Source: a virus. From it: 64,000 nt of DNA. The notes below the pieces were generated by a model. That model was not told the origin of the DNA. It saw nothing but the letters and a program-made list of their open reading frames with translations, and searched no databases. Each line of letters starts with the position of its first letter. The stretch's first letter is position 1. Positions 8,251 through 16,694 of this stretch are shown in pieces. The stretch spans positions 1-64,000 of the IMG/VR virus record IMGVR_UViG_3300020185_004330, one strand, 5' to 3'. The position numbers and the translations under genes are program-made.

Positions 8251-9307
8251 AAAGGCATTTATTACAGGCGTAAACGGACAAGATGGTTCTTATCTTGCAG
8301 AATTGCTTCTTGAAAAAGGATATGAAGTACACGGAATGATTAGGCGTTCAAGCTCTTTTAATACTGGAAGGATTGACCATATAATAGATAGTAATAAGAA
8401 TTTTAAATTTCACTATGGAGATGTAACAGACCCGCTTGTAATTTCTAACTTAATTTCAAAAATACAACCAGATGAAATATACAGTTTAGCAGCTCAATCG
8501 CACGTAAAAGTTTCTTTTGAATTGCCTTATTATACAGCTCAAACAGATGCTCTTGGGACTTTAACAATATTAGAAGCTATGAAAAACCATTGCCCTAATG
8601 CAAGGTTTTATCAAGCATCTACTTCTGAACTTTATGGAGGAATGGGATATAATATGCCAACAAATGGTTATACAGAGGATTCTAAATTTCACCCAAGAAG
8701 CCCTTATGGTGTGGCTAAACTATATGGTTTTTGGATTGTTAAAAATTACAGAGAAGCTCACGGTTTGTTTGCTTGTAACGGAATACTTTTTAATCACGAA
8801 TCAGAAAGACGGGGAGAAACCTTTGTTACTAGAAAAGTAACAACTAACCTAGCTGAAGTGGCTTGTGGAAAAAGAGATGTTTTAAAAATAGGAAATATAG
8901 ATGCTAAAAGAGATTGGGGACATGCAAGAGATTATGTGGATGGAATGTGGAGAATGCTTCAAACAAAAAGCCCAGAAGATTTTGTTTTGGCCACTAACAA
9001 CACTTATTCTGTTAGAGACTTTATAGAAGAAGCAGTCACTTATTTTGGTTATGATATTGTGTGGAAAGGTAAGGGTGTAGATGAAAAGGGTTACGACAAG
9101 TCTACAGGAAAGCTTTTAGTTCAAATAGATGAAAAATATTTTAGACCTTCTGAAGTAGAAGTTCTTTTAGGAGATTATTCAAAGGCGAGAAAGGAATTAG
9201 ATTGGTCGCCTAAAGTACAGTTTAAAGAGCTAGTAAGACTCATGGCCGAAAGCGATAAGTTAGAGTTAGAAAAAAAGGGTCACAAATTTTATACAACGAC
9301 TAAGTAG
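8237..9307 (+). CDS. gmd: GDP-D-mannose 4,6-dehydratase
   Basis: It converts GDP-D-mannose to GDP-4-keto-6-deoxy-D-mannose, the branch point for GDP-fucose, colitose, perosamine and rhamnose. The 356-residue length is typical. Signatures seen are FITGVNGQDGSYLAELLLEK (8-27) for NADP, RRSSSFNTGRID, ASTSELYG, the YGVAK catalytic Tyr157/Lys161, and NHESERRGETFVTRK. The start overlaps the ColD-like gene by 14 bases; ATG 8243 is an alternative. It shares one base with the next gene. This is one of the most secure calls in the window. Confidence 0.96.
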   Translation: MNMNKKAFITGVNGQDGSYLAELLLEKGYEVHGMIRRSSSFNTGRIDHIIDSNKNFKFHYGDVTDPLVISNLISKIQPDEIYSLAAQSHVKVSFELPYYTAQTDALGTLTILEAMKNHCPNARFYQASTSELYGGMGYNMPTNGYTEDSKFHPRSPYGVAKLYGFWIVKNYREAHGLFACNGILFNHESERRGETFVTRKVTTNLAEVACGKRDVLKIGNIDAKRDWGHARDYVDGMWRMLQTKSPEDFVLATNNTYSVRDFIEEAVTYFGYDIVWKGKGVDEKGYDKSTGKLLVQIDEKYFRPSEVEVLLGDYSKARKELDWSPKVQFKELVRLMAESDKLELEKKGHKFYTTTK

Positions 9308-10182
9308 TGAAAAGGGTTTTAGTTACAGGTGGCGCAGGATTTATAGGTTCCAATTTAATAAAACAATTATTAACGGATTGTCCTAATGTTTTTATAGTTT
9401 CTTTAGATAACTATCTTACAGGAAAAGAAGAAAATCATTTATCTCATAAAAATGTAACCTATCTTAAGGGAGATACGTGTGACATTGAAGAAATTTTTAT
9501 AGACTTAAAAGAAAAAAAATATTTCGATACAGTTTTTCACTTTGGAGAATATTCAAGAATAGTTAAATCTTTTGATGACGTAAATTATGTAATGAAAACT
9601 AATTTACATGGAACATCTAGAGTTTTAGAAATGTGTAGAAAGTGGAAATCTAAACTAATATATTCAGCAAGCAGTTCTAAATTTGGCAATAATGGAGAAG
9701 ATGAAAATCTTAGCCCTTACTCTTGGGCAAAATCTAAAATAGTAGAGCTGATTAAAAATTATAACAAATGGTATGGTTTACAGTATGAAATTTGCTATTT
9801 TTTTAATGTATATGGTCCAAATCAAATAACTGAAGGTGATTACGCTACCGTTATAGGTATTTTTGATAGACAACAGAAGAATGGTGAACATCTAACTGTA
9901 GTAAGTCCAGGTACTCAATCTAGAGATTTTACTCATGTTTATGACGTTGTTGCAGGTGTAATAAAAACTGTAGGCATAAATTTAAACAGAGAGTGGATGT
10001 TACGTTCTGGCGTGAATTACAAAATTATAGATGTTGCTAAAATGTTTTGTGATAAAATAAAAATGATACCAGAAAGAAGAGGAGAAAGGTTTACTTCAGA
10101 AGAGTTTTATAGCGATACAGAATCTACTTTATCTTGGTCTCCTAATATAAATCTTAATGATTGGGTAATAAAAAATAAATAA
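9307..10182 (+). CDS. NAD-dependent nucleotide-sugar epimerase/dehydratase (SDR family)
   Basis: This is an extended SDR of 291 residues with a GTG start that overlaps the gmd stop (TAGTG). It has VTGGAGFIGSNL (6-17) for NAD(P), an SSS segment (122-124), the YSWAK catalytic Tyr138/Lys142, and NVYGPNQ. This looks like a UDP-glucose/UDP-GlcNAc 4-epimerase-like enzyme, but it lacks features that would fix the substrate, and HFGEYSR replaces the usual HLAA. It is the last gene of the tightly packed + strand sugar run. Confidence 0.85.
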   Translation: MKRVLVTGGAGFIGSNLIKQLLTDCPNVFIVSLDNYLTGKEENHLSHKNVTYLKGDTCDIEEIFIDLKEKKYFDTVFHFGEYSRIVKSFDDVNYVMKTNLHGTSRVLEMCRKWKSKLIYSASSSKFGNNGEDENLSPYSWAKSKIVELIKNYNKWYGLQYEICYFFNVYGPNQITEGDYATVIGIFDRQQKNGEHLTVVSPGTQSRDFTHVYDVVAGVIKTVGINLNREWMLRSGVNYKIIDVAKMFCDKIKMIPERRGERFTSEEFYSDTESTLSWSPNINLNDWVIKNK

Positions 10183-10244
10183 TTACTTGCATTTCATTAA
10201 ACTTTTCTTTTTATTTGTTTACGAATAAACGTAACAAAAACTTC

Positions 10245-11858
10245 ATGAGATTTAAGGATATGACAGAAAAAGATATAAAAGCTTTTTCTAAAATTTACAA
10301 AAACAAAAACTTGTCTTGGGACGAAAGAATGAAAAAGTTAATGAATTTAACTGGTAAATCTGAAAGAACAGTTAGGGTTTGGGCTTCTAAAAAGCTTAAT
10401 TTAAACGAAAAACAAGAGACGATTTCTGTAGAATATGAACAGGCAAAAAACAGAAAGTTTGACAAAAAGAAAAAAAAGTTTATAATAACATGGGCTCAGA
10501 ACAACACACCAGTACATAAAGAGTTTTTTGAAAACTTAACTGCATATGCTAAACATATAAGTGCAGACATACATGTTATAGCTGGGAGGTATAGAAACCC
10601 TACATCAATATGGTCTTCTGACCAAGAAGAAGAAGAAAAGTGGGACTCTAGAGTTCAAAATTATCTAGATGCCAACAGGCATAATATACACAAATACATG
10701 TCTATAATGTCTGACGTAAAAATTCAGCCAACAGCAGTAAACCCAATGACTGGTATGCATGCTTTGTCTGGGATTAACTCTTGTATTTTTGGCTCTCCTA
10801 AGTTGCAGATGGAAATGATACCAGTAATAGAAGGTGAAAAGTCTAAGATGATGCTAACCACGGGCTCTTGTACTAAAAAGAATTACACTGATTCTAAAGC
10901 AGGTAAAAAAGGTGAGTTTCATCACGTTATAGGTTTTACGATTGTAGAAATAGAAGACAATGAAACTTTTTATGTAAGACAAGTTTCTGCAGAAGATAGT
11001 GGTGACTTTTGTGATTTATATAAAGAAATTAAGTATAATAAAGAGTCTAAAAAAACAAAAATAAACAACATAAAAGAAATAGAGGCTTGTATATTGGGAG
11101 ACTTACACTGGGGTCATCATGATTCTAAAGTTATTGATTTGACTCATAAAATGTTGAAAAAGATAAAGCCTAAACATGTGCTTTTACATGATGTTTTTGA
11201 TGGGTATTCAATATCTCATCATGACATGAAAGACCCGTTTGCTCAATATGGAAAAGAAATAAATGGAAATAATGACCTAAAAAAAGAAGTGACAGAAATG
11301 TTAGATGGCTTATCTCCTTTTGAGGCTTATGAAAATGTAGTTATTGTAAGGAGTAATCATGATGACTTCCTAGATAGGTGGGTTAAAAATGAAGATTGGA
11401 AACGCCAGCCAACTCCTAAAAACTCTCCACTATACATGGAGTACTCAGGAATACTATTAAGGCAATATGCCGAAACACCAGATGACATCAAGGGAATAAT
11501 ACCATCAATAATAAATGATAGATTTCCAAAATTTAAAACATTAGGAAGAAGAGATTCTTACAAAGTTTTAGAATGGGAGCTAGGTCAACATGGAGATGTT
11601 GGTTCAAATGGTTCAAGGGGCTCTTTATTACAAATGAGAAAATTAAATACAAAAATAGTAGTAGGACATTACCATTCACCAGGAAGAAAGGATGGGGCTC
11701 TAGCTGTTGGAACCTCTACGCATGTTAGGGTAGGATATAACATGGGACCAAGTTCTTGGTTACAGTCTCACGTTATAATTCATAAAAATGGAAAAGCGCA
11801 GCATATTAATTTTTTCAAAAATAAAAATGGAATACTAAACTATACAATATCTAAATAA
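10245..11858 (+). CDS. Calcineurin-like metallophosphoesterase with HTH-like N-terminus
   Basis: ATG 10245 is preferred; an upstream TTG at 10215 would add only ten residues. The 537-residue protein starts with a short helix-turn-helix-like stretch (LTGKSERTVRVWASKKL, about 35-51). The C-terminal half has the metal-binding motifs of calcineurin-like phosphoesterases: GDLHWGHH (285-292), an Asn-His pair in RSNHDDFLDRW (about 368-378) and GHYHSPG (about 474-480). The layout and length recall the phage T5 A1 pre-early protein, linked to host DNA degradation, but this is a resemblance only. Substrate unknown: a DNA nuclease or a nucleotide phosphatase both fit. Confidence 0.75.
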   Translation: MRFKDMTEKDIKAFSKIYKNKNLSWDERMKKLMNLTGKSERTVRVWASKKLNLNEKQETISVEYEQAKNRKFDKKKKKFIITWAQNNTPVHKEFFENLTAYAKHISADIHVIAGRYRNPTSIWSSDQEEEEKWDSRVQNYLDANRHNIHKYMSIMSDVKIQPTAVNPMTGMHALSGINSCIFGSPKLQMEMIPVIEGEKSKMMLTTGSCTKKNYTDSKAGKKGEFHHVIGFTIVEIEDNETFYVRQVSAEDSGDFCDLYKEIKYNKESKKTKINNIKEIEACILGDLHWGHHDSKVIDLTHKMLKKIKPKHVLLHDVFDGYSISHHDMKDPFAQYGKEINGNNDLKKEVTEMLDGLSPFEAYENVVIVRSNHDDFLDRWVKNEDWKRQPTPKNSPLYMEYSGILLRQYAETPDDIKGIIPSIINDRFPKFKTLGRRDSYKVLEWELGQHGDVGSNGSRGSLLQMRKLNTKIVVGHYHSPGRKDGALAVGTSTHVRVGYNMGPSSWLQSHVIIHKNGKAQHINFFKNKNGILNYTISK

Positions 11859-11866
11859 ATTAAAAC

Positions 11867-13024
11867 ATGAGTAAGTTGACAAAAAAGAAAGAAGAGTTTT
11901 TAATAAAAGGTGGAAAAAAAATGGATACAATTAATTTTTGTAAAGATTTAAAAGTTCCAAAAGAACATTTGGTATGGTTTGTTGATAGGATAGAAAAAGA
12001 AAATTTTCCTATACAGTCAGAAAAAGCCAAAGAACATATTAGTTTGGTTTTAAAAATGTTTTCAAAAAACAAAAAAATGAAAACTAATTTAAAAACATTG
12101 CGTCAAGCCGTATTTAAAGCTTGTCAAACTGTTGAGACAGATGAAAATGAATCTAAAAGAATATTACACAAATTCCCAGACGGACATTATATTATTCAAC
12201 TAACTCATAAAGAGGCTTATTTTGAAGGTAGTTCTATGAGAAATTGTATGTCTAACATGTCTAGTCAAATTCAAAGAAAGGAAATTGCTATATTAGCGTT
12301 GAAAAATAAATCATCAAAAACTTTGTCTCACATACAGGTAGGTCGTTTTGGAAACTTAGAACAACATTATAATTTTGCAAACTCGCCTGTCAACTATAAT
12401 TCTTGGCATTATATAAATGAGTTTTTTCAAAAAAATAAAAGTTTAGATTTTGAAAATAAAATTAAAGAACAAGGATTGAATAAAATTTATACGATAAACC
12501 CAACAGGAATTGGAGTCTCTGTTCAAAGTAGACTCCCTTTTGAGCAAAGAGTTTCTTTTTTTGAAGATAATAATAAAAAATTGTTAAATTCTATACACCT
12601 AAAAGAGCACAATTATTTCCCAGATGAAAGAACGGATTGTTACAGAAATCAATTAACTATTGATGAAACAATTTCTCGTTTAGAAAATATTAAAAAAAGC
12701 ATAATAAACTCCTTCCATCAATTAGAAACTGCTTTACAAAAATCTAAAGGTAATTTTTTTATATTAAATGAAAAAATGTACTATACTATTTTTGGGAAAA
12801 AAGAGAATACAATAGAAAGGTTTAAAAAGATAATAGAAAAATACAATAAAGATGAAACAGTGTCGTGCAATGAGGAAGTAGCAATGGAACGAGAAGTTGA
12901 TGCATTTGATGATATGTTTGTAAACGAAGAAGAATCTTTAACTGTCTCTGTAGATGTAGATTTGCAAAGACTAAATCCTGTAGAATCATTTGATGAATTT
13001 AAATCTGATGAATTTATTGTTTAA
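11867..13024 (+). CDS. PcfJ-like protein of unknown function
   Basis: This 385-residue protein starts eight bases after the phosphoesterase gene. Residues about 105-180 resemble the PcfJ-like family: a YIIQLTHKEAYFEGSSMRNC stretch (EG..M.xC core, 120-127) followed by an IAILAL strand and an N-rich motif. PcfJ-like proteins occur on plasmids and phages and have no firm biochemical role. The N-terminus is lysine-rich and the last 60 residues are acidic. An in-frame ATG at 11921 is a possible alternative start. Confidence 0.6.
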   Translation: MSKLTKKKEEFLIKGGKKMDTINFCKDLKVPKEHLVWFVDRIEKENFPIQSEKAKEHISLVLKMFSKNKKMKTNLKTLRQAVFKACQTVETDENESKRILHKFPDGHYIIQLTHKEAYFEGSSMRNCMSNMSSQIQRKEIAILALKNKSSKTLSHIQVGRFGNLEQHYNFANSPVNYNSWHYINEFFQKNKSLDFENKIKEQGLNKIYTINPTGIGVSVQSRLPFEQRVSFFEDNNKKLLNSIHLKEHNYFPDERTDCYRNQLTIDETISRLENIKKSIINSFHQLETALQKSKGNFFILNEKMYYTIFGKKENTIERFKKIIEKYNKDETVSCNEEVAMEREVDAFDDMFVNEEESLTVSVDVDLQRLNPVESFDEFKSDEFIV

Positions 13025-13069
13025 AACTTTAAAATTGAAATAATAATTTTTTTATAAATTAAAAATCAT

Positions 13070-13077
13070 TATATTTG
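13070..13077 (+). promoter_or_regulatory. Candidate Bacteroidota-type -7 box (TATATTTG)
   Basis: TATATTTG matches the TAnnTTTG -7 consensus of the Bacteroidota primary sigma factor, 25 bases upstream of ATG 13103. No good TTG/TTTG -33 element lies at 19-21 bases upstream, so the promoter is only partly supported. Confidence 0.45.
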
Positions 13078-13102
13078 TTTAAAGTATTAAAAAAAATAAA
13101 AA

Positions 13103-13639
13103 ATGGCAAAAAATAAAGTAAAAGAGAAAGAGTTTAAAGTTTTAATGATAGACAGCAGAAACAAAAATCATAGAGCATATAGTTTAGAGGTTGTTGAACC
13201 TTGGATTAGCGCTGAATTAAACAGTTCTAAAAACATAAATGAAGGATACGATTTAGAGTTTGCTATTGATAATGAAGAAGAGGGAGTAACTAGAGATATA
13301 TATAATGAATTTACTTTAGATTCATTGAGTTGTGGGGTTGTAAATAAATTAAGAATAGAAGATGGTACACTTTACGCAAATGTGAGATTTAAGCTTCCTG
13401 AATCTTGTGGAAACTTAACTGGTGATATATATTCTGAAAAAGATTCTGATGTTAATTCTGAAAAAATAGACTTATCAGACTTGGATGTGTATGCAATAGT
13501 TCCCAAAGGAAAAGGTTCTGTAAAAAATCAAGAAGTTCAAAATGATTACGAATTATATGGTTTTAATTTAATATTAAAAAAGGACTCCTCTTTTGAGTAC
13601 GACTCAGAAACTGAAGAAATTGAAAGCGCTGCAGAATAA
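13103..13639 (+). CDS. Acidic hypothetical protein
   Basis: The 178-residue protein has a lysine-rich first dozen residues and a strongly acidic C-terminus (ESAAE end). I recognise no domain with confidence. A segment LMIDSRNKNHRAYSLEVVE (about 15-33) faintly recalls the N-terminal strand of phage prohead proteases, but no catalytic Ser/His pattern follows, so that reading is not adopted. It follows a gene-free gap with a Bacteroidota-type promoter box and is followed at 17 bases by the HAD-like gene, so the two probably form one transcription unit ending at the terminator at 14403. Confidence 0.7.
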   Translation: MAKNKVKEKEFKVLMIDSRNKNHRAYSLEVVEPWISAELNSSKNINEGYDLEFAIDNEEEGVTRDIYNEFTLDSLSCGVVNKLRIEDGTLYANVRFKLPESCGNLTGDIYSEKDSDVNSEKIDLSDLDVYAIVPKGKGSVKNQEVQNDYELYGFNLILKKDSSFEYDSETEEIESAAE

Positions 13640-13655
13640 TATTTAAAAAAAATAC

Positions 13656-14375
13656 ATGTCTAAAGAAAAAAAAGTATTAGCAATAGGTATAGATGGAACC
13701 ATAAGAGATGTCTATTCTCAATTTGACAATTGGTACAGAAGAACTTTTATTAAAAACGATTCTTTAGTAGATATGGATGACAACTATAATTATGTAGAGT
13801 CACCAGAAGAGACTGATGACGAGAGGTTAGCTCTTCAAAGAGAGATTGATGAAAAAATAAATCTTCCATTAGATACTTTTGACCTATTAAATCATTATCA
13901 GTTTGAAAATAGGGAAGATTTAGAGAAGTTTATGTATACTGATTGCTCTTTTCAAATATTTGGCTCTTCTCACTCTTTTCCTAAATCTATGGATTCTGCT
14001 AATTTTTTACAAATATTTGGAGAAGTCTCAAAATTATTTGATGTAGTTTTATTTGCAAAATGTAAAAACACATCTATCGTTTCAACTTATCATTTTTTAG
14101 CAAAAAACGCTTGTAAAATAAAAAACATCAAATTTGTCGATGAGTATGAAGACGTTTGGAACTTTTCTGATGTTGTAATAAGTGATTGTCCTGAAATTTT
14201 TGAAACAAAGCCAGAGGGTAAAACTTCTATAAAAATAAGTCACATGTACAATTCATATTCTGAATCAGATTATTCTTTTGAATCTATAAGTGATATAAAA
14301 AATGAAAGCTTCATAAAGTCTTTGTTTGAAAAAGACACTATTAAAACATCAAATCAAACCGCATCAAGTGATTAA
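13656..14375 (+). CDS. HAD-like (5'-nucleotidase-type) protein with missing nucleophile
   Basis: The 239-residue protein opens with KVLAIGIDGTIRDV, the HAD motif I context, in which the usual first Asp of DxDGT is Gly11 while Asp13-Gly-Thr remain. A later VLFAKCKNTSIVSTYHFL segment resembles motif II of deoxyribonucleotidase-type HADs, and VVISDCPEIF resembles the motif IV aspartate region. Without the nucleophile Asp it should not form the phosphoaspartyl intermediate, so a binding or structural role is more likely than phosphatase activity. The gene ends just before a strong intrinsic terminator. Confidence 0.6.
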   Translation: MSKEKKVLAIGIDGTIRDVYSQFDNWYRRTFIKNDSLVDMDDNYNYVESPEETDDERLALQREIDEKINLPLDTFDLLNHYQFENREDLEKFMYTDCSFQIFGSSHSFPKSMDSANFLQIFGEVSKLFDVVLFAKCKNTSIVSTYHFLAKNACKIKNIKFVDEYEDVWNFSDVVISDCPEIFETKPEGKTSIKISHMYNSYSESDYSFESISDIKNESFIKSLFEKDTIKTSNQTASSD

Positions 14376-14402
14376 TCTCCTCACTTATTAAAAATTTTTA
14401 TA

Positions 14403-14432
14403 AAAGCTTCGATTTTTCGGAGCTTTTTTTTT
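14403..14432 (+). terminator. Rho-independent terminator
   Basis: AAAGCTTCGA (14403-14412), loop TTTT, then TCGGAGCTTT (14417-14426), a 10-bp stem with one G-T wobble, followed by a T run to 14432. It closes the 13103-14375 unit. Confidence 0.85.
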
Positions 14433-14441
14433 GTTACCATT

Positions 14442-14449
14442 TACTTTTG
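14442..14449 (+). promoter_or_regulatory. Candidate -7 box (TACTTTTG)
   Basis: TACTTTTG fits the Bacteroidota TAnnTTTG consensus, lies just after the terminator, and is 47 bases upstream of the glycosyltransferase start at 14497. No clear -33 partner is seen. Confidence 0.4.
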
Positions 14450-14496
14450 TAATTAAGTTATTATTTTAGATACCAAATAAAAACTAATATAAAATT

Positions 14497-15705
14497 ATGG
14501 AAACAGTTTCTCAAGAAATTTCGCAAGAAGAAGCATTAAAGCAAAGGGAAAAAGCAATTACAGGCTTAGTATCTAAATTAGAGAAAAGTGAAAATACAAT
14601 ATACATATATTGTCCTGCAATGAGCAGCCCTAGTGGAGGTATTTCTGTCTTGTTTCAGCATGCAAAAATACTAAAAGACGCTGGAAAAAGCGTTACTATT
14701 GTTTATGAACCACAACAAAACAATCAAGCATCATTAGAAGCCACCAAAAAAGCTAGACTAAAAGGTGCAAAAGAACCAGTAATTATTTTTGATAAGTTTA
14801 ACCCATCTTGGCTAGGAAGCCTAAAGGAAGATATAGGCATGAGATGTTTGGCAGAAGGGGAACTGACTTATTCTGACGGTACTACAGAAAAGTTTGATTC
14901 ACTCCTAATGAACCCAGAAGATATAATGATTATACCTGAAGGTTTTCCAAATATAATGGAGAATACAGCACAACTGCCTTGCAAAAGAATTGTAATGGCT
15001 CAAAGTTGGTATTATATTCTTTCTGGATTAAAGGTTGGTCAAAAATGGCAACACTTTGGTATTACAGATGTAATTTCTATATCTGATGGTATTACAGAGT
15101 TTTTAAATACAGTAATGCCAGGCCTTAAAGTTAAAAATTACAAACAAGCAATCGATAGAGATTTGTTTCAAGTTCCAGAGAAAGTTTCAGATAAGGCACC
15201 TATGATTTCATATATGCCAGGAAGAGGTCCTGAGTCTCAAATGAAAACAAATACTGTTATTAGAACTTTTTATGAATTTTATCCACATTACAGATGGGTT
15301 CGTTTTGCTCCACTACAAGGACTTTCTAAAGAAGATTTTGCAAGTCAATTAAAAACTTCTGCACTTGCACTTTATACAGATGAAGTTGCTGGGTTTGGAA
15401 CTCTACCTTTAGAGGCTATGGCTTGCGGCACTCATATCGTAGGTTGGACTCCATTTGGAAGTAAAGAGTACATAAACGAAGACAATGGTTTTTGGGCCGT
15501 TAACGGAGACGTATTTCAATTAGCAGAATTAATTGGAATGGCTTTAGATAGATATTTTTCTGGACTTTTGGATTCAGAAGAAGTTACAAAAGAATACGAA
15601 AAAACACTTTCAGAGTATACTAAAGAAAAAGAAGTAGAATCTGTTTTAAACATTTATAAAGAAATTAACAATGAAAGAATTGAAGAACTTAAAAACATTA
15701 AATAA
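14497..15705 (+). CDS. GT-B fold glycosyltransferase (family 4 type)
   Basis: The 402-residue protein has the N-terminal glycine-rich loop of GT-B enzymes (SPSGGISVLFQHAKIL, about 45-60). It also has the C-terminal GT4 donor-binding motif EVAGFGTLPLEAMACGTHIV (about 295-314), which contains the E-x7-E pair that holds the nucleotide sugar. No membrane segment is seen. The gene stands apart from the main cassette, behind its own terminator and candidate promoter, and overlaps the next glycosyltransferase by 35 bases. Donor and acceptor are unknown. Confidence 0.85.
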   Translation: METVSQEISQEEALKQREKAITGLVSKLEKSENTIYIYCPAMSSPSGGISVLFQHAKILKDAGKSVTIVYEPQQNNQASLEATKKARLKGAKEPVIIFDKFNPSWLGSLKEDIGMRCLAEGELTYSDGTTEKFDSLLMNPEDIMIIPEGFPNIMENTAQLPCKRIVMAQSWYYILSGLKVGQKWQHFGITDVISISDGITEFLNTVMPGLKVKNYKQAIDRDLFQVPEKVSDKAPMISYMPGRGPESQMKTNTVIRTFYEFYPHYRWVRFAPLQGLSKEDFASQLKTSALALYTDEVAGFGTLPLEAMACGTHIVGWTPFGSKEYINEDNGFWAVNGDVFQLAELIGMALDRYFSGLLDSEEVTKEYEKTLSEYTKEKEVESVLNIYKEINNERIEELKNIK

Positions 15706-16621
15706 TAAAAATTTATTAGTAGTCGTACCAATTAACGACTTTGAAGAAGAAACTCTAAACGAGTCACTTTACAGCCTGTCAAATCAAACAAATGAATCAG
15801 ATGTTTTATTTTTGGTATCTAATGACTGTGAAAAAGAATCATTAGAAAAGCTATCAGAAATTGCCTCTAAACCATATAAAAGAGTTTTTGAGTCAGACGA
15901 AGAAGGTAATCCAAAATCACAAATGGTTTCTTCTGAAAAGCAAATGAATTTTGCAATTGAAACCACAAAGTCTAAAGACTTTAATTCAATATTTAATGAT
16001 GCATTTAATATTGCTTTAAATAATGGATATAAATGGCTAAGCGTTATTGATAAGGATGATAGCGTTGAACAAAATTGGGTATATAATTTTGATAAATATT
16101 CTAAAGAAATGGATAATATATCAGTATTTTTCCCAATAGTTAGACAAGTTTCTGCTGGTAACATGACAGGACATCTAAATGAGGCTACTTGGCTAGAGGG
16201 TAGGTCAGAAGTTGCTGGTCAAGCTGATTTGCAAATGTTAATGTCTTGGAATTGTCTATCTCCAACAGGGTGTATGATTAATTTAGAAGATGTTAAAGAA
16301 TATAGTGAAGAACGAGATGGTATGTATTATCCATTTAAGGAAAACATGAACATAGCTTCTTCTTACGAATTCTTTTTAAGAATGATATATGAAGACTTAA
16401 AAACGTTTACAATTCCTAGATATGGATACCAAATGAGAATGGATGTTAATTCTTCTACATTTGACAGATTCTCGTCTAAAATACCTTCTAATATTACTAA
16501 AATAGAAAAAGATAAAGGTGGAATAACGGCACATGAAATTGGATTTTGGATGGAACAAGCCAAAAGTGAATATTTTATGTCTGAAGACAGGGACATAGAG
16601 TACGAACCGCAAGTCGCTTAA
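15671..16621 (+). CDS. GT-A fold glycosyltransferase-like protein
   Basis: The 316-residue protein begins within the 3' end of the GT4 gene. It has a GT2-like N-terminal strand (LLVVVPINDFEEETLNESLY) and a DxD-type motif, VIDKDDSVEQNW (about 125-136), preceded by FNIALNNGYKWL, typical of GT2 enzymes. Asp/Ser-rich inserts make the fold less certain than for the 1114 gene. The overlap with the GT4 gene suggests the two act on the same glycan. The stop codon adjoins the stem-loop at 16621-16648. Confidence 0.7.
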   Translation: MKELKNLKTLNNKNLLVVVPINDFEEETLNESLYSLSNQTNESDVLFLVSNDCEKESLEKLSEIASKPYKRVFESDEEGNPKSQMVSSEKQMNFAIETTKSKDFNSIFNDAFNIALNNGYKWLSVIDKDDSVEQNWVYNFDKYSKEMDNISVFFPIVRQVSAGNMTGHLNEATWLEGRSEVAGQADLQMLMSWNCLSPTGCMINLEDVKEYSEERDGMYYPFKENMNIASSYEFFLRMIYEDLKTFTIPRYGYQMRMDVNSSTFDRFSSKIPSNITKIEKDKGGITAHEIGFWMEQAKSEYFMSEDRDIEYEPQVA

Positions 16622-16690
16622 AAAAAGGCAACCCCTGCAAGGGTTGCCCTTGAATTTGCTCACAACATAGAGATGAAAAATTGTAAAGCA
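16621..16690 (-). ncRNA. Candidate minus-strand small RNA (about 70 nt)
   Basis: On the minus strand a TTTG -33 box, a 20-base spacer and a TATATTTG -7 box (16726 down to 16695) are followed about 50 bases later by a GC-rich hairpin. The hairpin is GGCAACCC/GGGTTGCC (16648-16627) with a six-T run (16626-16621). That is a complete promoter-terminator unit with no open frame between. The RNA 5' end near 16690 is inferred. On the + strand the hairpin has no T run, so it does not look like the terminator of the upstream glycosyltransferase gene. Confidence 0.5.
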
Positions 16691-16694
16691 TTTA

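Noticed and set aside
13103-13639. Possible prohead protease
   Set aside because: Only one short N-terminal strand is reminiscent. The catalytic Ser and His context is missing and no capsid genes are nearby.
16627-16648. Hairpin as the + strand terminator of the glycosyltransferase gene
   Set aside because: The + strand downstream of the stem is CTTGAATTTG with no T run, whereas the minus strand has six T, so the minus reading was preferred.
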